From: Armatimonadota bacterium
GTDB taxonomy: Bacteria > Armatimonadota > Fimbriimonadia > Fimbriimonadales > ATM1
Length of the DNA: 5,092 bases
NCBI GenBank assembly: GCA_013816225.1
Contig: JACDEQ010000176.1
Coordinates: forward strand, 1-5,092
Direction: 5' to 3'
In this document: positions 1 through 5,092 of the stretch, one piece after another
Position numbering within the stretch: the first letter of the stretch is position 1
Layout: every line of letters starts with the position of its first letter
Made by a program: the position numbers and the translations under genes
Notes under the pieces: generated by a model
Database searches by the model: none
The model's input: the letters and a program-made list of their open reading frames with translations, nothing else
Told to the model about the DNA's origin: nothing

Positions 1-499
1 TGTAGGCGAGCACGTCGCGGAGCCTGGGTCCGAACCGAATCGGGTCGACGAATTCACCCATGCGGATGCCGATTCGAGCGGCCTTGTCCTGATAGGCAGG
101 GCCGATTCCGCGACTCGTGGTGCCGATCTTCGACTCGCCGCGGAGTGTCTCCTCGAGGGCGTCGATCTGACGATGATATGGAAAGACCACGTGCGCAGAC
201 GCGCTGATAATCAACTTGCCGAGAGTGCCGGCCCTCTCTTTCGTCTCGCTTAGTTCTTCCAGCAGGGCTTTGGGGCAAATAACCATGCCTCCTGCGAGAA
301 CGGCTGTGCAATCTGGGTGCAGAATGCCCGATGGGATGAGGTGAAATTTATAGGTGATGCCGCCAATCCGAACGGTGTGGCCTGCGTTGTTGCCTCCGCT
401 GAATCGGACATTCCACTTGGCCTGTTCGGCCAGAACGTCCACAAGTTTGCCTTTGGCTTCGTCTCCCCAAAGCGCGCCAACGATGATTAGCGTAGGCAT
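1..499 (-). CDS. purA: Adenylosuccinate synthetase, N-terminal part (runs off left edge)
   Basis: PurA joins IMP and aspartate with GTP hydrolysis to give adenylosuccinate, the first committed step to AMP, in the cytoplasm. The frame read from 499 gives 166 residues with no stop before the window edge; family members are about 430 residues, so over half is missing. Seen directly: the nucleotide-binding loop WGDEAKGK at residues 11-18 with the catalytic-base Asp13 and Lys16; GGNNAGHT at 35-42 with catalytic His41; HLIPSGIL at 53-60; and the IMP-binding stretch IGTTSRGIGPAYQDK at 125-139, followed by Arg142. The numbering matches E. coli PurA almost exactly, which supports the start at 499 (MPTLIIVG). 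An in-frame ATG at 541-539 would add 14 residues without family support. Oddities: the usual QWGDEGKG signature reads LWGDEAKG, and no Shine-Dalgarno precedes the start. The gene is divergent from pntAA across 62 bp. Confidence 0.96.
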   Translation of the reverse strand, partial: MPTLIIVGALWGDEAKGKLVDVLAEQAKWNVRFSGGNNAGHTVRIGGITYKFHLIPSGILHPDCTAVLAGGMVICPKALLEELSETKERAGTLGKLIISASAHVVFPYHRQIDALEETLRGESKIGTTSRGIGPAYQDKAARIGIRMGEFVDPIRFGPRLRDVLAY

Positions 500-502
500 A
501 AT

Positions 503-526
503 GAAAAAAGCGCCCCCGTCGGCGCT
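503..526 (-). promoter_or_regulatory. Terminator-like stem-loop with T-run in the purA leader
   Basis: Read on the minus strand, AGCGCC (526-521) and GGCGCT (514-509) form a perfect 6-bp GC-rich stem around a 6-nt loop. A run of six T follows (509-504, the first T being in the stem). This is the form of a small intrinsic terminator. The T-run ends only four bases before the purA ATG at 499, so the hairpin occupies the place where a Shine-Dalgarno would be expected. No minus-strand gene ends just upstream, since the DNA there belongs to plus-strand pntAA. It could stop antisense transcription from the pnt side, protect the 5' end of the purA mRNA, or control purA translation. The structure is seen; any role is inference. 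Confidence 0.5.
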
Positions 527-530
527 AGTG

Positions 531-540
531 TAGTATACCA
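531..540. promoter_or_regulatory. Possible shared divergent promoter core (purA / pntAA)
   Basis: On the minus strand, 540-532 reads TGG followed by TATACT, a good extended -10 element (TGnTATAAT-like) pointing at purA. It would put the transcript start near 525, about 26 nt before the start codon. The same bases contain the palindrome GTATAC (533-538), so the plus strand reads TAGTAT (531-536), a usable -10 for the pnt operon with a leader of about 20 nt. No convincing -35 box is seen for either direction; the extended -10 could compensate on the purA side. This is a consensus match by eye only, supported by the position in the only gap between two divergent genes. Confidence 0.4.
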
Positions 541-553
541 TTCGGAACGAAGC

Positions 554-558
554 GGAGG
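554..558 (+). promoter_or_regulatory. Shine-Dalgarno of pntAA
   Basis: GGAGG lies 3 nt before the ATG at 562 and 6 nt before the TTG at 565. Three nt is shorter than usual and six is near optimal, so this site makes the exact start of pntAA uncertain between the two adjacent codons. Confidence 0.7.
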
Positions 559-561
559 GAG

Positions 562-1710
562 ATGTTGATCATTGCGGTACCCAAGGAAACCACGCCGGGC
601 GAAAGGCGCGTTGCGCTGGCGCCCGACGGTGTTCGGGCGCTTGTCGCACGGGGAGCCGAGGTTCTGATCGAGCGAGACGCTGGTCACGGAGCGTCCATCG
701 CGAACGCGGCCTACGAGACCGCCGGGGCGCGTGTGTCGGACGGAGAGGTGCTTTCGAAGGCCGACATGGTCCTGCAGGTGTCCGGCCCGACCGATGGGTA
801 CTCGGGGACGATCCAGGGCATGAGCGAAGGCTCGGCCCTGGTAGCGTTCATGTTTCCGCAATCGAATTTGGAGACCGTCCTTGAACTAAAGGAAAAGCGG
901 ATTACGTGTTTCGCTATGGACTTGATGCCGCGCATCTCTCGGGCTCAAGCGATGGACGCGCTCAGTTCGATGAGCACGATAGCGGGTTACAAGAGCGTTC
1001 TGTTGGCTGCCGCCGAGCTGCCGAAGTTTTTTCCTATGCTTATGACGGCTGCGGGCAGTATCGCTCCGGCGAGGGTGCTCGTTATCGGGGCGGGAGTTGC
1101 GGGCCTGCAGGCGATCGCTACCGCACGGAGGCTCGGGGCGATCGTCGAAGCGTTCGATGTCCGGCCCGCCGTGAAGGAGCAAGTGGAGAGCTTAGGCGCA
1201 AAGTATGTGGACCTCGGTCTGTCCTCCGAGGAAGCGGAGGATGCGGGTGGCTATGCGAAGGAAGTGTCCTCCGACACGCACGTTCACGAGCTGAAGGTCA
1301 TCGCGCAGCAGTTACCGAAGAGTGACGTGGTTATTACGACAGCGCTTATCCCTGGGCGTCCGGCACCCAAGCTGATAACAGAGGAGATGGTGCGTACGAT
1401 GGCTCGCGGCAGCGTGATCGTCGATTTGGCTGCGGCGAATGGTGGAAACTGCGAGTTGAGCGTTCCCGGGCAAACCGTCCAGCGCTTCGGCGTTTCGATC
1501 ATAGGCCTATTCGACATGCCGAGCTCGATGGCCGTCCACGCGAGCCAAATGTATTCCAAGAATATTACGGCCTTCGTAAGCCATGTGATAAACGACGGCG
1601 AACTAGACGTGGACTTAGAGGATGCGGTAACGAGAGGAGCCCTTTTGACACACGACGGGAAAATTATGCACGAGCCCACGAGGCTGCTGATAGAGAAAGG
1701 GATTTCATAA
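562..1710 (+). CDS. pntAA: NAD(P) transhydrogenase subunit alpha part 1, NAD(H)-binding domain I
   Basis: This is the peripheral cytoplasmic domain I of the proton-translocating transhydrogenase. It binds NADH and passes hydride to NADP+ held on PntB. Its 382 residues match the roughly 384 of Rhodospirillum rubrum PntAA, and there is no fused membrane segment. Visible landmarks: N-terminal IAVPKE with PGERRVAL (12-19); MPRISRAQAMDALSS (122-136), which supplies the RQDS set Arg124, Gln129, Asp132 and Ser135 (R. rubrum 127/132/135/138) at the hydride-transfer interface; the Rossmann fingerprint GAGVAG (176-181) with acidic Asp199 at the end of the second strand for the NAD ribose; the mobile-loop Tyr231 in GGYAKE; and ITTALIPGRPAP (258-269). 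It is the first gene of a three-gene operon, with its stop immediately followed by the pntAB ATG. The start is ATG 562 or TTG 565. PntA is related to alanine dehydrogenase, but the RQDS set and the pntAB/pntB neighbours settle the call. Confidence 0.97.
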   Translation: MLIIAVPKETTPGERRVALAPDGVRALVARGAEVLIERDAGHGASIANAAYETAGARVSDGEVLSKADMVLQVSGPTDGYSGTIQGMSEGSALVAFMFPQSNLETVLELKEKRITCFAMDLMPRISRAQAMDALSSMSTIAGYKSVLLAAAELPKFFPMLMTAAGSIAPARVLVIGAGVAGLQAIATARRLGAIVEAFDVRPAVKEQVESLGAKYVDLGLSSEEAEDAGGYAKEVSSDTHVHELKVIAQQLPKSDVVITTALIPGRPAPKLITEEMVRTMARGSVIVDLAAANGGNCELSVPGQTVQRFGVSIIGLFDMPSSMAVHASQMYSKNITAFVSHVINDGELDVDLEDAVTRGALLTHDGKIMHEPTRLLIEKGIS

Positions 1711-2001
1711 ATGGATATTGTCGCGACTATCACGATTTTTGTTTTGGCGGTTTTTGTCGGCGTCGAAGTTATTTCAAAGGTCCCGCCGACGCTGCACACG
1801 CCTTTGATGTCAGCCACGAACGCGATCCACGGGGTTATTTTGGTTGGTGCGCTTATCGTTTTGGCTCAGGCGTACAGCCCGCTCGAAATCATTATCGGAA
1901 CGGCCGCCGTAATTTTCGGAACGCTCAATGTGGTGGGCGGGTTCGTCGTTACGGACCGTATGCTGGAGATGTTCAAGAAGAAGCCGGTGAAGAAGCAGTG
2001 A
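1711..2001 (+). CDS. pntAB: NAD(P) transhydrogenase subunit alpha part 2, membrane domain IIa
   Basis: This small integral membrane subunit is part of the transhydrogenase proton-translocating domain II. It has 96 residues and three hydrophobic helices at about 4-21, 39-55 and 58-80, corresponding to TM2-TM4 of E. coli PntA. The conserved segment VPPTLHTPLMSATNAIHG (24-41) carries His40, and NVVGGFVVTDRMLEMFK (73-89) is the family's C-terminal signature, followed by a Lys-rich tail. The protein is shorter than R. rubrum PntAB and of the size seen in Thermus-type enzymes. The ATG directly abuts the pntAA TAA. An AGGGA (1698-1702) inside the pntAA 3' end lies 8 nt upstream as ribosome site, so translation is probably coupled. 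His40 matters because PntB lacks the channel histidine known from E. coli. Confidence 0.95.
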   Translation: MDIVATITIFVLAVFVGVEVISKVPPTLHTPLMSATNAIHGVILVGALIVLAQAYSPLEIIIGTAAVIFGTLNVVGGFVVTDRMLEMFKKKPVKKQ

Positions 2002-3380
2002 GCGATTGGGTAAGCGCCGTTTATCTGGTCACGGCGATTTCCTTTATCGTCTCGCTAAAGCTAATGAACTCGCCGAGAACGGCGCGGCTGGGCAATGGGC
2101 TGGCGGCGCTTGGAATGGGCGCGGCAATCGTTGTGACGTTTTTACTTCCCGGTTTCAACGCTGCAAACCTGATCTGGATTCTTGTTGCCCTGTTGATCGG
2201 CACCGTAATCGGATTCGTGTCGGCAAGGCAAGTGCAGATGACCGCGATGCCCCAGATGGTCGCTCTATTCAACGGCCTCGGAGGAGGCGCGGTCGCGCTT
2301 GTCGCCACGATCGAATTTATGCGTGCATCGAAGCACCCTTTCGGTTCTATCCTGACGATCGTCCTCAGTACTTTGATTGGCGCCCTTAGTTTTGCAGGAA
2401 GCATGATCGCTTATGGGAAACTGCAAGAACTCATCCCCGGAAGATCGATCGGTTATCCAGGGCAAAAACCGATGAACCTTGTTCTGCTCGCATCCGCAAT
2501 TGCGCTTACTTTTTTCGTCATCGGAACAGGCGGAACGAACGGCGCATTTGTCGCAATCTTGATTGTCTCTCTGCTTCTCGGCGTGTTGGCGGTTTTGCCG
2601 ATCGGCGGCGCGGATATGCCTGTCGTTATTTCGCTGCTCAATTCTTTTACGGGCGTTGCCGCAGGCCTAGCGGGATTTGTGCTGAATAACACGGCGCTGC
2701 TAATTGGCGGAGGCTTGGTCGGCGCCAGCGGTTTAATTCTAACGTTACAAATGTGCAAGGCGATGAACCGTTCACTAGAAAGCGTGTTGTTCGGCGCTCT
2801 CGGCGGAAACTCGCACGTTGCCGCAGGGCAGGCATCCTTATCGCAAGGAAATATCAGGAGTTATTCGATCGAAGACGCGGCTATTGTGTTTGCCAGCGCG
2901 AGTAGCGTGATCATCGTTCCGGGTTACGGAATGGCCGTCGCCCAGGCGCAGCATGCCGTCAAAGATCTCGCCAATAAGCTGACGGAAATGGGGGTCGATG
3001 TAAAGTATGCGATCCACCCCGTTGCGGGCCGCATGCCGGGGCATATGAATGTCCTTCTGGCCGAGGCGGACGTACCCTATGATCAGCTTTTCGACCTCGA
3101 CGAAATCAATTCTTCTTTCCCGCAAACCGACGTCGCTCTTGTCATAGGGGCGAACGATGTCACCAATCCCGCCGCAAGATACGACAAAAACAGCCCGATC
3201 TATGGAATGCCGATTTTAGATGTGGATAAAGCGAAAACGTGCATGGTTTCCAAACGAAGCATGAGCCCGGGATATGCAGGCGTCGATAACGAACTGTATA
3301 CGATGCCCAACACCGTTATGCTTTTCGGTGACGCCAAGGTGACCGTTTCGAAGCTGACCGCAGCCCTTAGTGATTTTTAG
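1998..3380 (+). CDS. pntB: NAD(P) transhydrogenase subunit beta, membrane domain IIb plus NADP(H)-binding domain III
   Basis: PntB carries most of the proton channel and the NADP(H) site. Its 460 residues are full length (R. rubrum about 464). Nine hydrophobic helices fill residues 4-251, equivalent to TM6-TM14 of E. coli. Channel motifs are MTAMPQMVALFNG (81-93) and GGADMPVVISLLN (203-215), with Asp206 and Asn215 matching E. coli Asp213 and Asn222. MCKAMNRSLESVLFG (252-266) leads to the soluble domain. Domain III shows the atypical nucleotide fold GYGMAVAQAQ (309-318), GRMPGHMNVLLAEADVPYD (344-362), GANDVTNPAA (384-393), the NADP 2'-phosphate site KRSM (419-422) and the lid GYAGVDNELY (425-434). 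Asn92 stands where E. coli has channel His91. The start is GTG, its last two bases overlapping the pntAB TGA (4-bp GTGA overlap), with GGTGA (1986-1990) 7 nt upstream; this indicates coupled translation. The 3' end overlaps convergent corA by 14 bp. Confidence 0.97.
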   Translation: MSDWVSAVYLVTAISFIVSLKLMNSPRTARLGNGLAALGMGAAIVVTFLLPGFNAANLIWILVALLIGTVIGFVSARQVQMTAMPQMVALFNGLGGGAVALVATIEFMRASKHPFGSILTIVLSTLIGALSFAGSMIAYGKLQELIPGRSIGYPGQKPMNLVLLASAIALTFFVIGTGGTNGAFVAILIVSLLLGVLAVLPIGGADMPVVISLLNSFTGVAAGLAGFVLNNTALLIGGGLVGASGLILTLQMCKAMNRSLESVLFGALGGNSHVAAGQASLSQGNIRSYSIEDAAIVFASASSVIIVPGYGMAVAQAQHAVKDLANKLTEMGVDVKYAIHPVAGRMPGHMNVLLAEADVPYDQLFDLDEINSSFPQTDVALVIGANDVTNPAARYDKNSPIYGMPILDVDKAKTCMVSKRSMSPGYAGVDNELYTMPNTVMLFGDAKVTVSKLTAALSDF

Positions 3381-4473
3381 GGTCGAAATCGTCTTTGGTA
3401 AGCCAGCCCCTCTTCCAGAAATAGAATAGGAGGGCCAGTCCGATAAATCCCATCACACCGAGGACGATGAAATAGCCGCTTTCTTTGCGCAACTCCGGCA
3501 TGTGGTCGAAATTCATTCCGTAAACACTCGCTATGAAGCTCAAGGGGATAAAAATGGTTGTGATGATTGTAAGAACCTTCATGACCTCGTTGATACGATT
3601 GCTGACGCTCGAGAGATAAATGTCCTGCAGATCGGCGCCGAGTTCTCGATAGATTTCCAAAAGGTCGATAATGCGAACTGCATGGTCGTGACAATCGCGC
3701 AAATAAGGCAGTGTTTCAGAAGTGATGAGATTGGTCTCGTCGCGGTATAGCGAATTGAGCGCATCCCTAAGTGGCCACATAATCCGGCGCAAGCTCAACA
3801 ATTCACGTCGCACGTCATGGATGCCGGCGAGAGATTCCGGGGTCGGCTTAGCGACGATTCGCTCTTCGGCATCCTCGATGATCTCGCCATATTTTTCCAG
3901 AACCGGAAAGTATCCGTCGATAACGGCGTCGAGGATGGAATATGCCAAGAAATCAGACCCGTTCAGATAAATCTTGTCTTTTCTCTTGCGAAGCCGTTCA
4001 CGCAAGGGATCGAGGCAATGTATTTTGCGGGGTTGAAAAGTTATCACATAGTTCGAGCCAAGGAATAGGCTGAGTTGCTCGACGACGAGCGTTTCCTTGT
4101 AATCGACCGCGTGGACGACGATGAAATAGTGGTCGTCGTAGTACTCGATTTTTGCCCGCTGATGGAGGTTCAAAACGTCTTCCAGCGCAAGATCGTGCAA
4201 ACCGAAAACATCCCCGATTTGTTTGATGAAATCCTCATCGCCCAAGCCATGAACGTCGACCCACAGCACGCTAGGTTTTTCGCGGAGCGGAGTCAGCTCC
4301 GACGGATCGGCGACGGCGAACTCCTCAATGCCGGCCTCGCCATAGCAGATCACGCCAACCGTGGTGGAAAGCGCGCCCGGCGGCGCGAGCAGCGTGCCCG
4401 GAGGCGTCCCGAACTCAACGGGCCGATGGGCCGGGATAACGGCGGTTGCTCTCTTGGCACGGCGCTTAGCCAT
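3367..4473 (-). CDS. corA: CorA family magnesium (Mg2+/Co2+) transport channel
   Basis: CorA is a homopentameric inner-membrane Mg2+ channel that can also pass Co2+ or Ni2+. At 368 residues it is slightly longer than Thermotoga maritima CorA (351), which it resembles closely along its length as I recall that sequence. The cytoplasmic funnel includes LALEDVLNLHQRAKIE (95-110), the long stalk helix follows, and two membrane helices lie at about 300-318 and 334-353, joined by YGMNFDHMPEL (318-328) with the GMN selectivity motif at 319-321. Equivalents of the T. maritima gate are present: Asp284, Asn295, Met298 and Leu301 (277, 288, 291, 294); Met302 is replaced by Ile309. The regulatory Mg2+ site pair Asp89/Asp253 corresponds to Asp99/Asp260. 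A basic, Pro/Ala-rich tail of about 38 residues precedes the core. The start follows the MFS gene by 22 bp on the same strand, suggesting cotranscription. Its 3' end converges on pntB. Confidence 0.96.
   Translation of the reverse strand: MAKRRAKRATAVIPAHRPVEFGTPPGTLLAPPGALSTTVGVICYGEAGIEEFAVADPSELTPLREKPSVLWVDVHGLGDEDFIKQIGDVFGLHDLALEDVLNLHQRAKIEYYDDHYFIVVHAVDYKETLVVEQLSLFLGSNYVITFQPRKIHCLDPLRERLRKRKDKIYLNGSDFLAYSILDAVIDGYFPVLEKYGEIIEDAEERIVAKPTPESLAGIHDVRRELLSLRRIMWPLRDALNSLYRDETNLITSETLPYLRDCHDHAVRIIDLLEIYRELGADLQDIYLSSVSNRINEVMKVLTIITTIFIPLSFIASVYGMNFDHMPELRKESGYFIVLGVMGFIGLALLFYFWKRGWLTKDDFDPKNH
4369..4404 (-). repeat. Short in-frame tandem duplication in the CorA N-terminus
   Basis: Residues 24-28 and 31-35 of CorA read PPGTL and PPGAL, separated by Leu-Ala. 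At DNA level the two 15-base units differ at three positions. T. maritima CorA, as I recall it, has a single PPGTL at the corresponding place, so a small local duplication in this lineage is plausible. The segment is proline-rich and probably flexible. Confidence 0.5.
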
Positions 4474-4483
4474 CTCAGGCGTA

Positions 4484-4487
4484 TCCT
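4484..4487 (-). promoter_or_regulatory. Weak Shine-Dalgarno of corA
   Basis: AGGA on the minus strand lies 10 nt before the corA ATG, inside the 22-bp gap after the MFS stop codon. It is the only purine-rich ribosome-site candidate there. The spacing is on the long side, and nothing resembling a promoter or terminator fits in the gap. Confidence 0.45.
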
Positions 4488-4495
4488 ACCATTCG

Positions 4496-5092
4496 TCAGT
4501 CGAGCGACTTGAGCGATCGTCCAAACATAAGCACGAGCATGCCCACGGCTAGGACCGTCGCACCGCCGATCCGAAACGCCAATGGAAGGCCTACGCGCTC
4601 GCTGACCCAGCCGAAAAGCAGCGCGCCGAGGGGACTCAATCCGGCAAGCGACCATACGTGCACCGAAATCACCCGTCCCCGCAGCTCCGGCGGGCTGAAG
4701 TATTGAAGAGCGGTGTTCGTTCCTACCATTTGACCGACTCCGAATAGGCCGATCCCGCCCAGGCAAAATACGGCCGGCAAAAAACTGTTTACGAACGAAA
4801 GCGCGAGCAGGCTCGATCCGATGCCGACCATCGATAAGATCGGAATCCAGCCCTTCAAAGGCCGTTTGCTGACCGTCGCGATGGTTAGGACACCCAGCAC
4901 CGCGCCGATGCCGGTTGAGGTCAACAATGCGCCGAAACCCTGCGCGCCGACACTCAGAACCGACTTGGCGAAGGCCGAAAGCAAGGCGATGTAGAACAGG
5001 CCGAATACCGCCGTGGTCATCATCATCGGCACGAGAGTGCGAAAGGCCGGCGTTCTCGCGACGTGGCGGATTCCTTCCAAAAGGGCATCCTT
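4496..5092 (-). CDS. Major facilitator superfamily transporter, C-terminal half (runs off right edge)
   Basis: The frame is open from the right window edge to a TGA at 4498-4496, giving 199 residues. MFS carriers have about 400 residues and 12 helices, so this is helices 7-12. It opens with KDALLEGIRHVARTP, the usual cytoplasmic segment leading into helix 7 of the drug/siderophore exporter-like MFS branch. Six hydrophobic stretches follow, several rich in Gly (for example STGIGAVLGVL and GGIGLFGVGQMVG). SPPELRGRVISVHVW sits in the loop between helices 10 and 11 and matches the P-x-E-L-R-G-R-V motif common in this branch. The last residues are a short polar tail. The substrate cannot be told; an efflux role is inferred from the subfamily. 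An internal TTG at 5080 is not the true start, because the reading frame and homology continue upstream. The stop lies 22 bp before corA, so the two are probably one transcription unit whose promoter is outside the window. Confidence 0.88.
   Translation of the reverse strand, partial: KDALLEGIRHVARTPAFRTLVPMMMTTAVFGLFYIALLSAFAKSVLSVGAQGFGALLTSTGIGAVLGVLTIATVSKRPLKGWIPILSMVGIGSSLLALSFVNSFLPAVFCLGGIGLFGVGQMVGTNTALQYFSPPELRGRVISVHVWSLAGLSPLGALLFGWVSERVGLPLAFRIGGATVLAVGMLVLMFGRSLKSLD

Noticed and set aside
497..541. Longer purA start at ATG 541-539, adding 14 residues
   Set aside because: The start codon would overlap the putative -10, no Shine-Dalgarno precedes it, the extension would span the hairpin, and the 499 start gives numbering identical to E. 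coli PurA (Asp13, His41).
1284..1817. A 177-codon open frame on the minus strand antisense to pntAA/pntAB
   Set aside because: It lies opposite well-recognised genes, has no recognisable motif or ribosome site, and its length is expected from the codon bias of the plus strand.
2021..2404. Open frames of 127 codons on both strands over the start of pntB
   Set aside because: Out-of-frame shadows of pntB; the pntB frame carries all conserved motifs.
3381..3440. Possible intrinsic terminator after pntB
   Set aside because: Only a short T-run inside the stop region (TTTTTAG) is present, with no GC-rich stem before it on either strand.
4075..4512. A 145-codon open frame on the plus strand antisense to corA
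   Set aside because: Acidic, low-complexity translation (repeated Asp/Val) that mirrors the corA codons; no family resemblance, and corA is unambiguous.
5078..5080. TTG as start of a 194-residue MFS protein
   Set aside because: The frame remains open upstream (Lys-Asp-Ala-Leu before it) and the protein begins at helix 7, so this is the C-terminal half of a larger gene cut by the window edge, not a half-size transporter.
1..5092. Search for tRNA, rRNA, CRISPR arrays, insertion-sequence ends and long repeats
   Set aside because: Nothing found by eye; nearly all bases are in recognised protein-coding genes, and the only non-coding gaps are 500-561 and 4474-4495.

Overview
This window looks like an ordinary bacterial chromosome segment of moderate GC (mid-50s percent by eye). 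It is densely packed with housekeeping and membrane genes. I see no mobile elements, CRISPR arrays or RNA genes, and no sign of recent transfer. The host cannot be named from the sequence. The transhydrogenase has the three-gene layout (separate PntAA, a very short PntAB, and PntB) and its proton-channel residues are arranged as in Thermus thermophilus. The CorA also resembles Thermotoga maritima CorA closely. A deep-branching non-proteobacterial lineage (Armatimonadota, Chloroflexota or Deinococcota-like) is therefore a reasonable but weak guess.

Layout. On the minus strand, 1-499 is the 5' part of purA (adenylosuccinate synthetase); its 3' end lies beyond the left edge. A 62-bp divergent region (500-561) holds overlapping -10-like elements around a GTATAC palindrome and a stem-loop with a T-run directly before purA. 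On the plus strand, pntAA-pntAB-pntB (562-3380) form a tight operon with 0-bp and 4-bp overlap junctions. On the minus strand, corA (3367-4473) converges on pntB with a 14-bp overlap of coding ends. Upstream of corA, 22 bp away and on the same strand, is the C-terminal half of a major facilitator superfamily exporter (4496-5092), whose 5' end lies beyond the right edge.

How the genes work together. PntAA, PntAB and PntB assemble into the proton-translocating NAD(P) transhydrogenase, which uses the proton gradient to make NADPH from NADH. PurA commits IMP to AMP synthesis. CorA is a pentameric Mg2+ channel with its gate and Mg2+-sensing residues intact. The MFS protein is probably an efflux carrier cotranscribed with corA. 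No pathway links all of them beyond basic metabolism and ion homeostasis.

I did not find a clearly new system. The points most worth a second look are two substitutions in the otherwise nearly invariant PurA nucleotide-binding signature, the terminator-like hairpin where the purA Shine-Dalgarno should be, the palindromic shared promoter core, and the His/Asn swap in the transhydrogenase proton channel.
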